A stretch of DNA of 64,000 bases from Nocardia albiluteola (lineage in GTDB: Bacteria > Actinomycetota > Actinomycetes > Mycobacteriales > Mycobacteriaceae), in assembly GCF_018860155.1 (NCBI RefSeq), contig NZ_JAHKNI010000007.1, forward strand, positions 248,001 to 312,000. The letters run 5' to 3'. The notes beneath the pieces were generated by a model, which was not told the DNA's origin, made no database searches, and saw only the letters and a list, made by a program, of their open reading frames with translations. Below are positions 25,849 to 34,723 of the stretch, piece after piece (within the stretch, counting starts at the first letter, position 1; every line of letters begins with the position of its first letter). A program made the translations under genes and the position numbers.

Positions 25849-26634
25849 TCAGTGACTCAGGATCTTGGCCAGAAAGTCGCGGGCCCGCTCGGATGCCGGT
25901 GCGGTGAAGAAGGTTTCGGGGTCGGTGTCCTCGACGATCCGGCCGTCGGCCATGAACAGCACCCGATCCCCGGCGCGGCGTGCGAAACCCATCTCGTGGG
26001 TGACCACCACCATGGTCATGCCCTCCTTCGCCAGGGAGACCATGACCTCGAGCACCTCGCTGACCATCTCCGGATCGAGGGCCGAGGTCGGTTCGTCGAA
26101 CAGCATCACCTTCGGATTCATCGCCAGCGCGCGGGCGATCGCCACTCGCTGTTGCTGCCCGCCCGAGAGCTGCGCCGGATACTTGTCGGCCTGATCCGCG
26201 ATGCCGACCCGCTGCAGCAGCTCCATCGCCCGGGTGCGCGCGGCCTCCTTGTCGATGCCGCGCACCTTGACCGGCGCCAGCATCACGTTCTGGACGATGG
26301 TCTTGTGCGCGAAGAGGTTGAACGACTGGAACACCATGCCGACCTCCGCGCGCAGCTTGGTCAGCGCGCGACCAGCGGCCGGCAGCTGCACGCCGTCGAT
26401 GGCGATGGTGCCCGAGTCGACCGATTCCAGGCGGTTGACGACCCGGCACAGCGTCGACTTGCCCGAACCCGACGGCCCGACCACGATCACCACCTGCCCC
26501 CGCGGCACGTCGAGATTGATATCGCGCAGCACGTGGAGATCGCCGAAGTGCTTGTCCACCGTGCGCATCGAGATCATCGGCGGCCGGGCGGCCGTGGAGG
26601 CAGCGCCGGAGGTGGTCTCGGCAGCGTCGTTCAT
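25849..26634 (-). CDS. gluA: Glutamate-type ABC transporter ATP-binding protein
   Basis: A 261-residue ABC ATPase for polar amino acid import. Walker A is GPSGSGKST, the Q-loop is VFQSFNLFAHKT, the signature is LSGGQQQR, Walker B is VMLFDEPTSALDPE, and the H-loop is VVTHEMGF. It would energise import of glutamate or a related amino acid through the GluC/GluD permeases, which are missing here. It is divergent from miaB across a 52-base gap. Confidence 0.88.
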   Translation of the reverse strand: MNDAAETTSGAASTAARPPMISMRTVDKHFGDLHVLRDINLDVPRGQVVIVVGPSGSGKSTLCRVVNRLESVDSGTIAIDGVQLPAAGRALTKLRAEVGMVFQSFNLFAHKTIVQNVMLAPVKVRGIDKEAARTRAMELLQRVGIADQADKYPAQLSGGQQQRVAIARALAMNPKVMLFDEPTSALDPEMVSEVLEVMVSLAKEGMTMVVVTHEMGFARRAGDRVLFMADGRIVEDTDPETFFTAPASERARDFLAKILSH

Positions 26635-26686
26635 GCTCTGCAGACCCTATGGCCAGAGGGCTCTATTTGCGTAATACCCTGGACGG

Positions 26687-28225
26687 GTGAATTCGTCCAC
26701 GCAGGTGACAGTATCCCCGGAGGGGGGAGCCTCTTCTCGCACGTACGAGGTGCGCACGTTCGGGTGCCAGATGAACGTGCACGACTCCGAACGGCTGTCG
26801 GGCCTGCTCGAGGACGCCGGATACACCCGTGCCCAGGCGGGCGCGACCGCGGACCTGGTGGTCTTCAACACCTGTGCGGTGCGGGAGAACGCCGACAACA
26901 AGCTGTACGGCACGCTCGGTCACCTCGCCCCGATCAAGGCGGAGCGGCCCGGCATGCAGATTGCCGTCGGCGGCTGCCTGGCCCAGAAGGATCGTGACAC
27001 CGTGGTGCGCAAGGCGCCGTGGGTGGACGTGGTGTTCGGCACCCACAACATCGGTTCCCTGCCGGTGCTGCTCGAGCGGGCCCGGCACAACGAGCAGGCC
27101 CAGGTAGAGATTCTCGAATCGCTCGAGGCGTTCCCCTCCACGCTGCCCGCCAAACGCGAGTCGGCCTATGCGGGCTGGGTGTCGATCTCGGTCGGCTGCA
27201 ACAACACCTGCACCTTCTGCATCGTGCCCGCGCTGCGTGGCAAGGAGGTCGACCGCCGTCCCGGTGATGTGCTGGCCGAGGTACAGGCGCTGGTCGATCA
27301 GGGCGTGCTCGAGGTGACGCTGCTGGGGCAGAACGTGAACTCCTACGGGGTCAACTTCGTCGATCCCGAGCAGCCGCGCGACCGCGGCGCGTTCGCTCAG
27401 CTGCTGCGCGCCTGCGGGCACATCGAGGGCCTGGAGCGGGTGCGGTTCACCTCGCCGCATCCGGCGGAGTTCACCGACGACGTCATCGAGGCGATGGCGC
27501 AGACCCCGAACGTGTGCCCCCAGCTGCACATGCCCCTGCAGTCGGGCTCGGACCGGGTGCTCAAGGCCATGCGCCGGTCCTACCGCACTTCGCGCTACCT
27601 GGGCATCATCGAGAAGGTGCGCGCGACGATGCCGCACGCGGCCATCACCACCGACATCATCGTCGGCTTCCCCGGGGAGACCGAGGAGGATTTCCAGCAG
27701 ACCCTGGACGTGGTGCGGCAGGCGCGCTTCACCAGCGCATTCACCTTCCAGTACTCGATCCGCCCGGGCACGCCGGCGGCCACGATGGCCGATCAGATTC
27801 CCAAGGCGGTGGTGCAGGAGCGCTACGACCGGCTCGTCGCGCTGCAGGAGGAGATCTCTCTCGAGGCCAATCGCGCGCTGGTCGGCACCGAGGTGGAACT
27901 GCTGGTCGCGGACGGCGCCGGGAAGAAGAACGCCGCCACCGCCCGGATGAGCGGCCGGGCCCGCGACGGTCGCCTGGTGCATTTCCGCCCGCCGGCGCAG
28001 CAGAACATCCGCCCCGGCGACATCGTCACCGTCGACATCACCGCCGCCGCGCCGCACCACCTGATCGCCGACGGCGAGATTCACAGCCACCGCCGCACCC
28101 GGGCGGGAGACGCCCACGAACGCGGCATCACGCCCAAGACCGCTCCGATCGGCGTCGGGCTGGGCCTGCCCCGGATCGGTGCGCCGGAACCGCTGCCCGC
28201 CGTCGCGGGCTGCGACGTGGTCTGA
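26687..28225 (+). CDS. miaB: tRNA-2-methylthio-N6-dimethylallyladenosine synthase MiaB
   Basis: A 512-residue methylthiotransferase that adds a methylthio group to i6A37 of tRNAs. The N-terminal UPF0004 domain holds cysteines in TFGCQMN, FNTCAVRENAD and GGCLAQ for one iron-sulfur cluster. The radical-SAM cluster site is C171-NNT-C175-TF-C178. The C-terminal TRAM domain lies around VELLVADGAGKK to VDITAAAPHHLIADG, followed by a tail of about 45 residues. The start is GTG at 26687. The substrate-making enzyme MiaA is encoded 6.5 kb downstream. The last codons (GTG GTC TGA) form the first unit of the downstream repeat array. Confidence 0.95.
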   Translation: MNSSTQVTVSPEGGASSRTYEVRTFGCQMNVHDSERLSGLLEDAGYTRAQAGATADLVVFNTCAVRENADNKLYGTLGHLAPIKAERPGMQIAVGGCLAQKDRDTVVRKAPWVDVVFGTHNIGSLPVLLERARHNEQAQVEILESLEAFPSTLPAKRESAYAGWVSISVGCNNTCTFCIVPALRGKEVDRRPGDVLAEVQALVDQGVLEVTLLGQNVNSYGVNFVDPEQPRDRGAFAQLLRACGHIEGLERVRFTSPHPAEFTDDVIEAMAQTPNVCPQLHMPLQSGSDRVLKAMRRSYRTSRYLGIIEKVRATMPHAAITTDIIVGFPGETEEDFQQTLDVVRQARFTSAFTFQYSIRPGTPAATMADQIPKAVVQERYDRLVALQEEISLEANRALVGTEVELLVADGAGKKNAATARMSGRARDGRLVHFRPPAQQNIRPGDIVTVDITAAAPHHLIADGEIHSHRRTRAGDAHERGITPKTAPIGVGLGLPRIGAPEPLPAVAGCDVV

Positions 28226-28570
28226 ACATCCGATTGCGATGCCGGGTCGTAGTGCTGCCTTCGACGCGGGGTCGTAGTGCTGCTTGTGTCGTGGTCTGAG
28301 TACTCGATTGCGATGCCGGGTCGTAGTGCCGCCTTCGACGCGGGGTCGTAGTGCTGCTTGTGACGTGGTCTGAGCACTCGATTGCGATGCCGGGTCGTAG
28401 TGCCGCCTTCGACGCGGGGTCGTAGTGCTGCTTGTGACGTGGTCTGAGCACTCGATTACGACGCCGGGTCGTAGTGCCGCCTTCGACGCGGGGTCGTAGT
28501 GCTGCTTGTGACGTGGTCTGAGCACTCGATTACGACGCCGGGTCGTAGGGCCGCGGCAGCGAGTCGTAGG
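28217..28570 (+). repeat. 74-bp tandem repeat array starting inside the miaB stop region
   Basis: Four full 74-bp units begin at 28217, 28291, 28365 and 28439, with a fifth partial unit from 28513. Each starts with GTGGTCTGA, identical to the last codons of miaB, and contains GGGTCGTAGTGC twice. Units differ at few positions. Units 4 and 5 carry TACGAC-gccgg-GTCGTA, a perfect hairpin. Units 1 to 3 carry TGCGAT-gccgg-GTCGTA, which still pairs through G-U wobbles in plus-strand RNA. No protein gene lies here. It is not CRISPR-like, because there are no unique spacers. Confidence 0.85.
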
Positions 28571-28669
28571 GTGGTGGCGTGACTCGGTGGCGATGCTCGG
28601 GCGCGAGGCCCGGGCGAGCTCGACGGCCGATCACCGCACGCCGATATCGCACCGAATGGTGGAGAGCTG

Positions 28670-29419
28670 ATGTCCGAAGAACACGCACGGCCCGCGTCCG
28701 ATGACGCGGATGACGGCGATCGCAGGGACGATCACACGGCGCACGGTGATTCGACCGGCGGCGCCGAGGCAACCGGCGAGACCGGCCGGGCGGCAGGCGA
28801 TTCCAGCGGCGATGACCAGACACAGGAGGCGGGCCGGGTGAATCCGGACCAGGCAGAGATCTTCGAGTCCTACCACGACGACCTGGCGGCCGTCGAACGC
28901 AAGATCGCCGGGGAGATCGACCCCGGGTACCGCGCGATGGTGGTCGCGGGTGCGGTCTTCGTGCTGCTGCTCACGCTGGTGCTGCCGCACGCCGGGCATA
29001 CGCGCGGGCTGGACATCCTCTTTTCCGACGACACCGCCGCCGCCGATCGCATCGGGCTGCCCTCGCGGGTGTTCCAGTGGTTTGTGCTGATCTTCGGCAT
29101 CGGATTTTCCTCGCTGGCCCTGCTCACCCGGCGCTGGGCGTTCGCGTGGGTCGCGGTGGCGGGGACGGCCGTCGGCAGCGTGTTCGGGGTGCTTTCGATC
29201 TGGCACCGCCAGACCCCGGGCATCGGCAACTATCGCGGCGCCGGGCCCTCGGTCGGACTGATCCTGGGCGCGATCGCGATGATCGTGCTGACGTTCCACT
29301 GGCTCAAGGTCGTCTGGAGCCGCACCGCGGTGCAACTCGAGGCCGAGGAACAGCGCCGCATCGCTGCCGCCGAGGAGGAGGAGCGCAGCCGCCGCTGGCT
29401 GATGGGCGAGGAGGACTAG
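28670..29419 (+). CDS. Membrane protein, Rv2732c-like
   Basis: A 249-residue protein whose first 75 or so residues are acidic and disordered. There are about four membrane helices: AMVVAGAVFVLLLTLVLP, VFQWFVLIFGIGFSSLALLT, WAFAWVAVAGTAVGSVFGVL and LILGAIAMIVLTF. A charged cytosolic tail rich in Glu and Arg follows. GGAGAGCTG precedes the ATG at 28670. Location and topology match the conserved mycobacterial protein Rv2732c downstream of miaB, of unknown function. Confidence 0.75.
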   Translation: MSEEHARPASDDADDGDRRDDHTAHGDSTGGAEATGETGRAAGDSSGDDQTQEAGRVNPDQAEIFESYHDDLAAVERKIAGEIDPGYRAMVVAGAVFVLLLTLVLPHAGHTRGLDILFSDDTAAADRIGLPSRVFQWFVLIFGIGFSSLALLTRRWAFAWVAVAGTAVGSVFGVLSIWHRQTPGIGNYRGAGPSVGLILGAIAMIVLTFHWLKVVWSRTAVQLEAEEQRRIAAAEEEERSRRWLMGEED

Positions 29420-29546
29420 TCCCTCGGGCGGTGATGTGGATCTCGGGATCCCCGGGTGCTGTGGCAAGATTCGCAAAGGGTGCAAGGGCCGTTGCCTGCT
29501 GGCAACGGTGTCCTGGCAACGTCTTTCGAATCTGGGGATCTGATGA

Positions 29547-31286
29547 ATGGTTGAGGTAACGACAGCGAGGCCGCACGTTTCCGTGGGGCCGCAAGAGGTT
29601 TCGGCCGGGCCGCGGGAGGGACTGCGGCAGTGGCGTTTACGGCCGTCGTGGCCGGCGGTGGCCGCGATCGTGGGCGGCGTTCTCGCACTGGCATGGCGCG
29701 CGGCGCAATACGGCAACTGGCTGGTGGACGATGCGGGCATCACGTTTGCCTATGCGCGCAGCGTCGCCGACGGTTTCGGGCCGGTGCTGCAGCCCGGGGC
29801 GGCGCCGGTGGAGGGATTCTCCGATCCCACCTGGCTCGCGGTGCTGGTGGTGGGCAAGTGGTGTGGCCTGTTCGACTCCGGCAGCCTCTTCGGCGTCCCC
29901 GACTTCGTCCTCTATCCGAAGGCGATCGCGCTGCTGTGCTGCGCCGGAATCCTGGTCACCTGTTATGTCGCCGCGCGCCGGGTGTCGCGTTGGCCCGCGG
30001 TGATCACGTTCGCGACAGGCGTTGTGCTGGCGGCGATTCCGTCCTTCGTGATCTGGTGCTTCTCGGGGTTGGAGAACTCGCTGTTCGCGTTGGTGGCGTG
30101 CGTGCTGGCCGTCCGGCTGCTGGTCGCGGTGCTGGACCGGCGGCTGTGGACGCCGTCGGTGGCGGTGACCGCGGGTGTGCTCGCGGCGTTCGCGGCGTTG
30201 ACCCGGCCCGACGGCCTGATCTATGTGGCCGCATACCCCCTGCTGTCGCTGCTGCTGGTCCGGCGGGCGACGTGGCTCAAAATGCTTGGCCACGTGCTGT
30301 ATTCGGGTATCGCGTTCGCGGTTCCGTTCGGGGCGTATCTGCTGTGGCGGTACGCCGAGTTCGGTCGGCTCGTCGCGAATACCGCGGTGGCCAAGCGTCA
30401 GGCGCTGCCGGCCGTGCACGACCTGAGCAGGGTCGGGGATCTGGTGCAGTACGTGGGCGCGCCAGCGGTGATCGCGGCCGCCGTGGTGCTGGGGCTCGCC
30501 CTGGCCACCCGCGGCCGGTGGCGCGACGGCGTTGCCGCGCTGCTGGTTCCGCTGGCGCTGGCGATGCTCGCCTACTGTGTGCTGGAGCCGGATTGGATGG
30601 CGCAGTTCCGGTTTGCCACCCCAGTGTGGGCGCTGGCCGCGTTCGTCGTGGTGATCTCGGCGGCGCAGGTGCTGGCCGGGCTGCGTACCCGGGCCCGGGC
30701 GCTGGTCGCGCTGGCGCTGGTGTTCGCCATGATCCCGTCCGGCGTCGCGCTGGCGGATGCGGCGCGGGCCTATCGGGCCAATTCGGATGTGCCGCTGTGC
30801 TGGATCGCCATTCGGTTCGGGCGCTACATGAACGGCTACGCCGACATCCTCGGCCTGCCCCAGGCCACGTTGCTCGCGCCGGACATGGGCGGCAGCGCGC
30901 TGACCTCGCGGCTGCGGCTGATCGATCTGGCCGGGCTCACTGATGCGCGGATGGCAGACATCCGCTCGGGCAAGGCCGGCGTCACCGTCGCGGACTACGT
31001 ATTCGACGACCGCAAGCCCACATTCATTCACGTCCACGGCGTCTGGGTGGCCCACGGTGTCACCCTCGATCCGCGGATGCCGCGCGACTACTACCCGATC
31101 CATCAATGGCAGTACATGGCCAACTCGGACGAGGACTGGGTCCGCAAGGACGCCGTGCGCAACGCACAGCAACTCCGGCAGCTACGGCAGTACTCCGAAG
31201 AGGTACTGCCACACCTGCTGCCGGACTACCAGCGGACCGGTGAGTGCGGAACGGTACTGCGACCGGGCCAGACGATTCCGCACTGA
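29547..31286 (+). CDS. Polytopic GT-C-type membrane glycosyltransferase-like protein
   Basis: A 579-residue protein with about ten hydrophobic helices between residues 35 and 400 and a soluble C-terminal part of about 170 residues. The first extracytoplasmic loop contains VDDAGITFAYARSVADGFG, the DD-containing signature of lipid-linked GT-C enzymes such as the arabinofuranosyltransferase AftB. A role in cell-envelope polysaccharide assembly, using a decaprenyl-phosphate sugar donor, is the likely reading. It has no obvious counterpart between Rv2732c and Rv2731, so it may be a lineage-specific insertion. Confidence 0.65.
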   Translation: MVEVTTARPHVSVGPQEVSAGPREGLRQWRLRPSWPAVAAIVGGVLALAWRAAQYGNWLVDDAGITFAYARSVADGFGPVLQPGAAPVEGFSDPTWLAVLVVGKWCGLFDSGSLFGVPDFVLYPKAIALLCCAGILVTCYVAARRVSRWPAVITFATGVVLAAIPSFVIWCFSGLENSLFALVACVLAVRLLVAVLDRRLWTPSVAVTAGVLAAFAALTRPDGLIYVAAYPLLSLLLVRRATWLKMLGHVLYSGIAFAVPFGAYLLWRYAEFGRLVANTAVAKRQALPAVHDLSRVGDLVQYVGAPAVIAAAVVLGLALATRGRWRDGVAALLVPLALAMLAYCVLEPDWMAQFRFATPVWALAAFVVVISAAQVLAGLRTRARALVALALVFAMIPSGVALADAARAYRANSDVPLCWIAIRFGRYMNGYADILGLPQATLLAPDMGGSALTSRLRLIDLAGLTDARMADIRSGKAGVTVADYVFDDRKPTFIHVHGVWVAHGVTLDPRMPRDYYPIHQWQYMANSDEDWVRKDAVRNAQQLRQLRQYSEEVLPHLLPDYQRTGECGTVLRPGQTIPH

Positions 31287-31299
31287 CCGGCGGGCCGGC

Positions 31300-31974
31300 T
31301 CAGCTGCTCGACACCGGCTGAGGGATCTGCCATGCGACGGCCAGCCGGGACGGCTGCAGCCGGGTGCCCTCGCCGAAGAACTCGCAGAACTTCATGATCA
31401 GCGGATCCCAGGCGTCCGCATCCACGTGCGCGGTGCCCGGAATTACCAGCGACGCGTCGACGTGGGCGCGGATCACCCGGACGGTGTGCGCGGTGACCGC
31501 GGAGCCGAAGGGGACCGAGGAGATCACCTCGCACTCGAGCTGAATCGGGCATTCGGCGACCCGGGGCGCCGCGACGAGGTCCGCCTCGAGCTGGGTCAGC
31601 CCCGCGGCGCCGAACTTGTCCGGCTCGTAGCGATACCCCTTCTCGATTCGGTGCGGGGTCCGTTCCGGCGATCCGGTCAGCAGCGCCAGCCGGTCCACCG
31701 CCGTCACCAGATCCGATGACGGCAGATTCAGCACGCACTCGCGTTCGCGCAGCATGTTGGTGGTGGTCTGCGACGCGGTGTTCATCCCGAGCATGCCCTG
31801 ATCGCCGAGCCACCACGCCGAGGACATGGGCGCGAGGTTGGGGCTGCCGTCGGGATTGCGAGTGCCGATCAGCACCACCGGCGTGCCGAAGTAGAGGACT
31901 TTGAGATCTACGACCTGATGCATGAGATCCACGATGCCGGTGGGCACGAGACTGCGCTGGCGGCAATCGGACAT
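31300..31974 (-). CDS. Flavin reductase-like FMN-binding protein
   Basis: A protein of about 224 residues of the flavin reductase / DIM6-NTAB split-barrel family. The core reads FGTPVVLIGTRNPDGSPNLA, then APMSSAWWLGDQGMLGMN, and later PIQLECEVISSVPFG, the usual barrel strands. The start is uncertain: ATG at 31974 or 31923. Such proteins use reduced FMN or supply it to monooxygenases, and no obvious partner is adjacent. It lies downstream of, and on the same strand as, the DUF349 gene. Confidence 0.75.
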   Translation of the reverse strand: MSDCRQRSLVPTGIVDLMHQVVDLKVLYFGTPVVLIGTRNPDGSPNLAPMSSAWWLGDQGMLGMNTASQTTTNMLRERECVLNLPSSDLVTAVDRLALLTGSPERTPHRIEKGYRYEPDKFGAAGLTQLEADLVAAPRVAECPIQLECEVISSVPFGSAVTAHTVRVIRAHVDASLVIPGTAHVDADAWDPLIMKFCEFFGEGTRLQPSRLAVAWQIPQPVSSS

Positions 31975-32062
31975 GGCGCTGACGCCGAGTCCGATTGCCG
32001 CGCAACGAGGTTCGGAGCTTCGCCGGGACCTGACGATCCGGCCGACCCGCCAGGGCTGAGCG

Positions 32063-33589
32063 TCAGCGACGGGTGACGGCCCCTTCGGCAGCCTCGGCCC
32101 ATTCGCGCCACTGCTTGGCCTGTTCCAGGGCCTTCTCCGCGTCGCGCGTGCGGCCGGCCGCCTGCGCCTTGGCCGCCTGCTCCTCGAATTGCGCCACGCG
32201 CTCGCGGAACTGGGCCGCGCGGGCCATCGCCTCCGGGTCGGTGCGCCGCCACTGGGCATCGACCGCGTCGCGGACCTGCTTCTCCAGGGCGCGGAGCCGA
32301 CCCTCGAGATCCTGCATGCGTTCGCGCGGCACCTTGCCGATGGCATCCCACCTGTCCTGCAGTTCCCGCAGTGCGGTGCGCGCGGTGTCCAGATCGGATT
32401 CCACGTGGGATGCCACGCGCTCCTCGAACGTGGCCAGCAGGTCCTGCTTGGCGGTGGCGTTGTGATCGAATTCGGCATCCCGCTCGGAGGCGGCGGCGTT
32501 GCGAGCACCGAAGAACACGTCCTGCGCACTCTTGAAGCGCCGCCACAGCTGATCGTCGGCCTCGCGCGGGGCGCGGCCTGCGGCCTTCCATTCGTTCAGC
32601 AGGTCACGGAAGGTGGCGGCGGTGGCGGCCCAGTCGGTCGAGGCGGACAGCTCCTCGGCCTGGGCGCACAGCTCCTCCTTGCGGGTCTTGGCCGCCGCGC
32701 GCTCGCGGTCGAGCTCGGCGAAGTGCGCGCCCCGGCGGCGGTTGAACGCCTCGCGGGCCTTGGAGAAGCGCCGCCACAGCGCGTCGTCGACCTTGCGGTC
32801 CACGCCGCGGATGGTCTTCCACTCGTCCAGGATTTCGCGCAGCCGATCGCCCGCGGCCTTCCACTGGCTGGAGTCGGCCGCGATCTGCTCGGCCTCCGCG
32901 CACAGGGCCTCCTTGCGCTCGGTCTGCTCGTGGCGCGAACGCTCCCGCTCCTGTTTGGCTTGCGCGGCGGCCTCGTCCGAGTGCTCGGCGATGGCCTGCA
33001 ACCGCTGCGCGAGGCCGTCGATATCGCCGATGACCGCCGCGGTCGGCAACGATTCGGCAAGCGCGACCGCGGCCGCCTTCGTCTTGCGGGCGTCGGTACC
33101 GGCCGCCAGCCGCGCCTCCAGCAGGGCGATCTCGGTGGCCAGATCGTCGTAGCGCCGGCCGAAATGTGCCAGCCCCTCCGCGGCATCGCCGGCCTGCCAG
33201 GAGCCGATCATGCGCTCGCCCTCGGCGGTCTTCACCCAGGCGGTGCCGTCGTCGTCGACGCGGCCCCACCGGCTCGGATCGCTGGCCACGGGCACGGATA
33301 CCGGGTGCGGATGCTCCTGCGGCGCGCCCGCCGGGGTGACCGCATGCGGCTTGGGGGCCTCGTGCGGCGCGGCCTGTGGTTTGGGCGCGGCCGGTCGTGG
33401 GGCGCCGGGCTTGGGCGCGCCCGGTTTGGGGCCGCTGGGCTTGGGAGCCGTGCCCCCGGGCTTGGGCGCGGCGGCGCCTGCCTCCGGCGCCGCGTCGGCG
33501 GGCGTGGGTCGCGGTGCGGGGGTGCTGGACTGCTGCGCCGTGCCGGTGTCGAGCTGGGCTGCCTTCTCGGTTCCGTTGTTCTCGGTCAT
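32063..33589 (-). CDS. DUF349 coiled-coil protein, Rv2731-like
   Basis: A 508-residue protein. Residues 15 to 105 are a Pro/Ala/Lys-rich low-complexity segment. Three DUF349 helical repeats follow, marked by W-x-x-A-x-D-R-L-R-E-I-L-D-E-W-K, WKAAGRAPREADDQLWRRF and RWDAIGKVPRERM. The rest is charged coiled coil with Glu/Ala/Arg-rich helices. The start ATG at 33589 has GAGGAG just upstream. The family is widespread in actinobacteria; the M. tuberculosis counterpart in the same position is Rv2731. No enzymatic activity is expected, and a structural or RNA-related role is speculative. Confidence 0.8.
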   Translation of the reverse strand: MTENNGTEKAAQLDTGTAQQSSTPAPRPTPADAAPEAGAAAPKPGGTAPKPSGPKPGAPKPGAPRPAAPKPQAAPHEAPKPHAVTPAGAPQEHPHPVSVPVASDPSRWGRVDDDGTAWVKTAEGERMIGSWQAGDAAEGLAHFGRRYDDLATEIALLEARLAAGTDARKTKAAAVALAESLPTAAVIGDIDGLAQRLQAIAEHSDEAAAQAKQERERSRHEQTERKEALCAEAEQIAADSSQWKAAGDRLREILDEWKTIRGVDRKVDDALWRRFSKAREAFNRRRGAHFAELDRERAAAKTRKEELCAQAEELSASTDWAATAATFRDLLNEWKAAGRAPREADDQLWRRFKSAQDVFFGARNAAASERDAEFDHNATAKQDLLATFEERVASHVESDLDTARTALRELQDRWDAIGKVPRERMQDLEGRLRALEKQVRDAVDAQWRRTDPEAMARAAQFRERVAQFEEQAAKAQAAGRTRDAEKALEQAKQWREWAEAAEGAVTRR

Positions 33590-33940
33590 CACTCCTCGTC
33601 CCTGCCGCGCGTCACGGCTGCCTGGTTACGCCCTAGCTTCATCCCATTCAACCAGGCAGATGTCAGATATGCCGCCTCTTGCCCTCGGTGGCGCACCATG
33701 TATGAGCGCGACGGCCGCGTGCGGAGGCCTCCGGGGCCGTGCGCGGCGCCGCGTGGACGGGGCCGCCAGCGGTAGCCGCGGCGGCAAATGCGTGGTAGGG
33801 AGGGTTGCCCGGCGGGTTGAGCTGGGCGTGCGGGTGACTGGGAACCCGGATGCGTCGCCGTGTTCGACGGCACGCGGGTTGCCGCGCGGTCCGCCGACTT
33901 CGCTGCCGGGTCGATCCGATGGGCCGCTACGGTTGACGGC

Positions 33941-34723
33941 GTGTTCAGTCTTGCCGCGTTGATTCCGTCGCCGCCCGTGCTGGTCCCCGAGCTGTGCGGC
34001 GGCTGGCCGGCGGTCGACGACGAGCATCCGGCGGCGCAGGTGCCCGCGCTGCGGGAGGCGGTGCTCGCGGCGGGGCGCGCGCTGGCGGGCGAGACGATGC
34101 GGTGGACGGTGGTCGGTGTCGCCCCCGAGGATGCCGGGGCCGAGCTCGACTATGTCGATGCGGTCGGCACGTTCCGCGGCTTCGGCGCGGATGTGCCTGT
34201 CGCGCTGTCGGATTCGGCGCTGGAGGACGGCCTGCCGCCCGATCCGGACCTGCCGCTCCCGGTGCTGATCGGGGGATGGCTGCGGGGGCGGGTGGCCCCG
34301 GAAGCAACCGTCGAGGCGCGGCTGATCGCGGCCGACTCGGCCGTCGCGGACTGTGCGGCGCTGGGCGCGCGCCTGCGCCGCGACCTGGATGCCGAGCCCG
34401 GGCCGCGCGGGGTGCTGGTCGTCGCCGACGGTGCGACCACGCTCTCCACCAAGGCGCCCGGCTACCTGGACTCCCGGGCCGAGGCTGCGCAGGCGGGGAT
34501 CGATCGAGCGCTCGACGCCGGGGACTGCGCGGCGCTGGCGGAGCTGGATACCACCCTGTGCGCGGAGCTGGGCGTGTCGGGGCGGGCGGCCTATCAGGTT
34601 CTGGCGGGCCTGTTCGGCACCGGCGCCGCGGACGGGCGCCCCGGCGTGGAAACCCTGTATCGGGCCGCGCCCTTCGGCGTCGGCTATCACGTGAGCCTCT
34701 GGCGTCCGGGAGCCGGGGCGTGA
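33941..34723 (+). CDS. Conserved protein upstream of miaA, Rv2728c-like
   Basis: A 260-residue protein starting at GTG (VFSLAALIPSPPVLVPELCGG). The fold resembles class III extradiol dioxygenase-like proteins, with GVLVVADGATTLSTKAPGYLDSRA-type segments near residue 165, although the usual metal-binding histidines near the N-terminus are not evident. Position directly before miaA matches Rv2728c. Its stop overlaps the miaA start (GTGA), so the two are translationally coupled. Function is unknown. Confidence 0.7.
   Translation: MFSLAALIPSPPVLVPELCGGWPAVDDEHPAAQVPALREAVLAAGRALAGETMRWTVVGVAPEDAGAELDYVDAVGTFRGFGADVPVALSDSALEDGLPPDPDLPLPVLIGGWLRGRVAPEATVEARLIAADSAVADCAALGARLRRDLDAEPGPRGVLVVADGATTLSTKAPGYLDSRAEAAQAGIDRALDAGDCAALAELDTTLCAELGVSGRAAYQVLAGLFGTGAADGRPGVETLYRAAPFGVGYHVSLWRPGAGA

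Noticed and set aside
28217..28570. CRISPR-like array
   Set aside because: Units are contiguous 74-bp tandem repeats with no unique spacers and no cas genes nearby.
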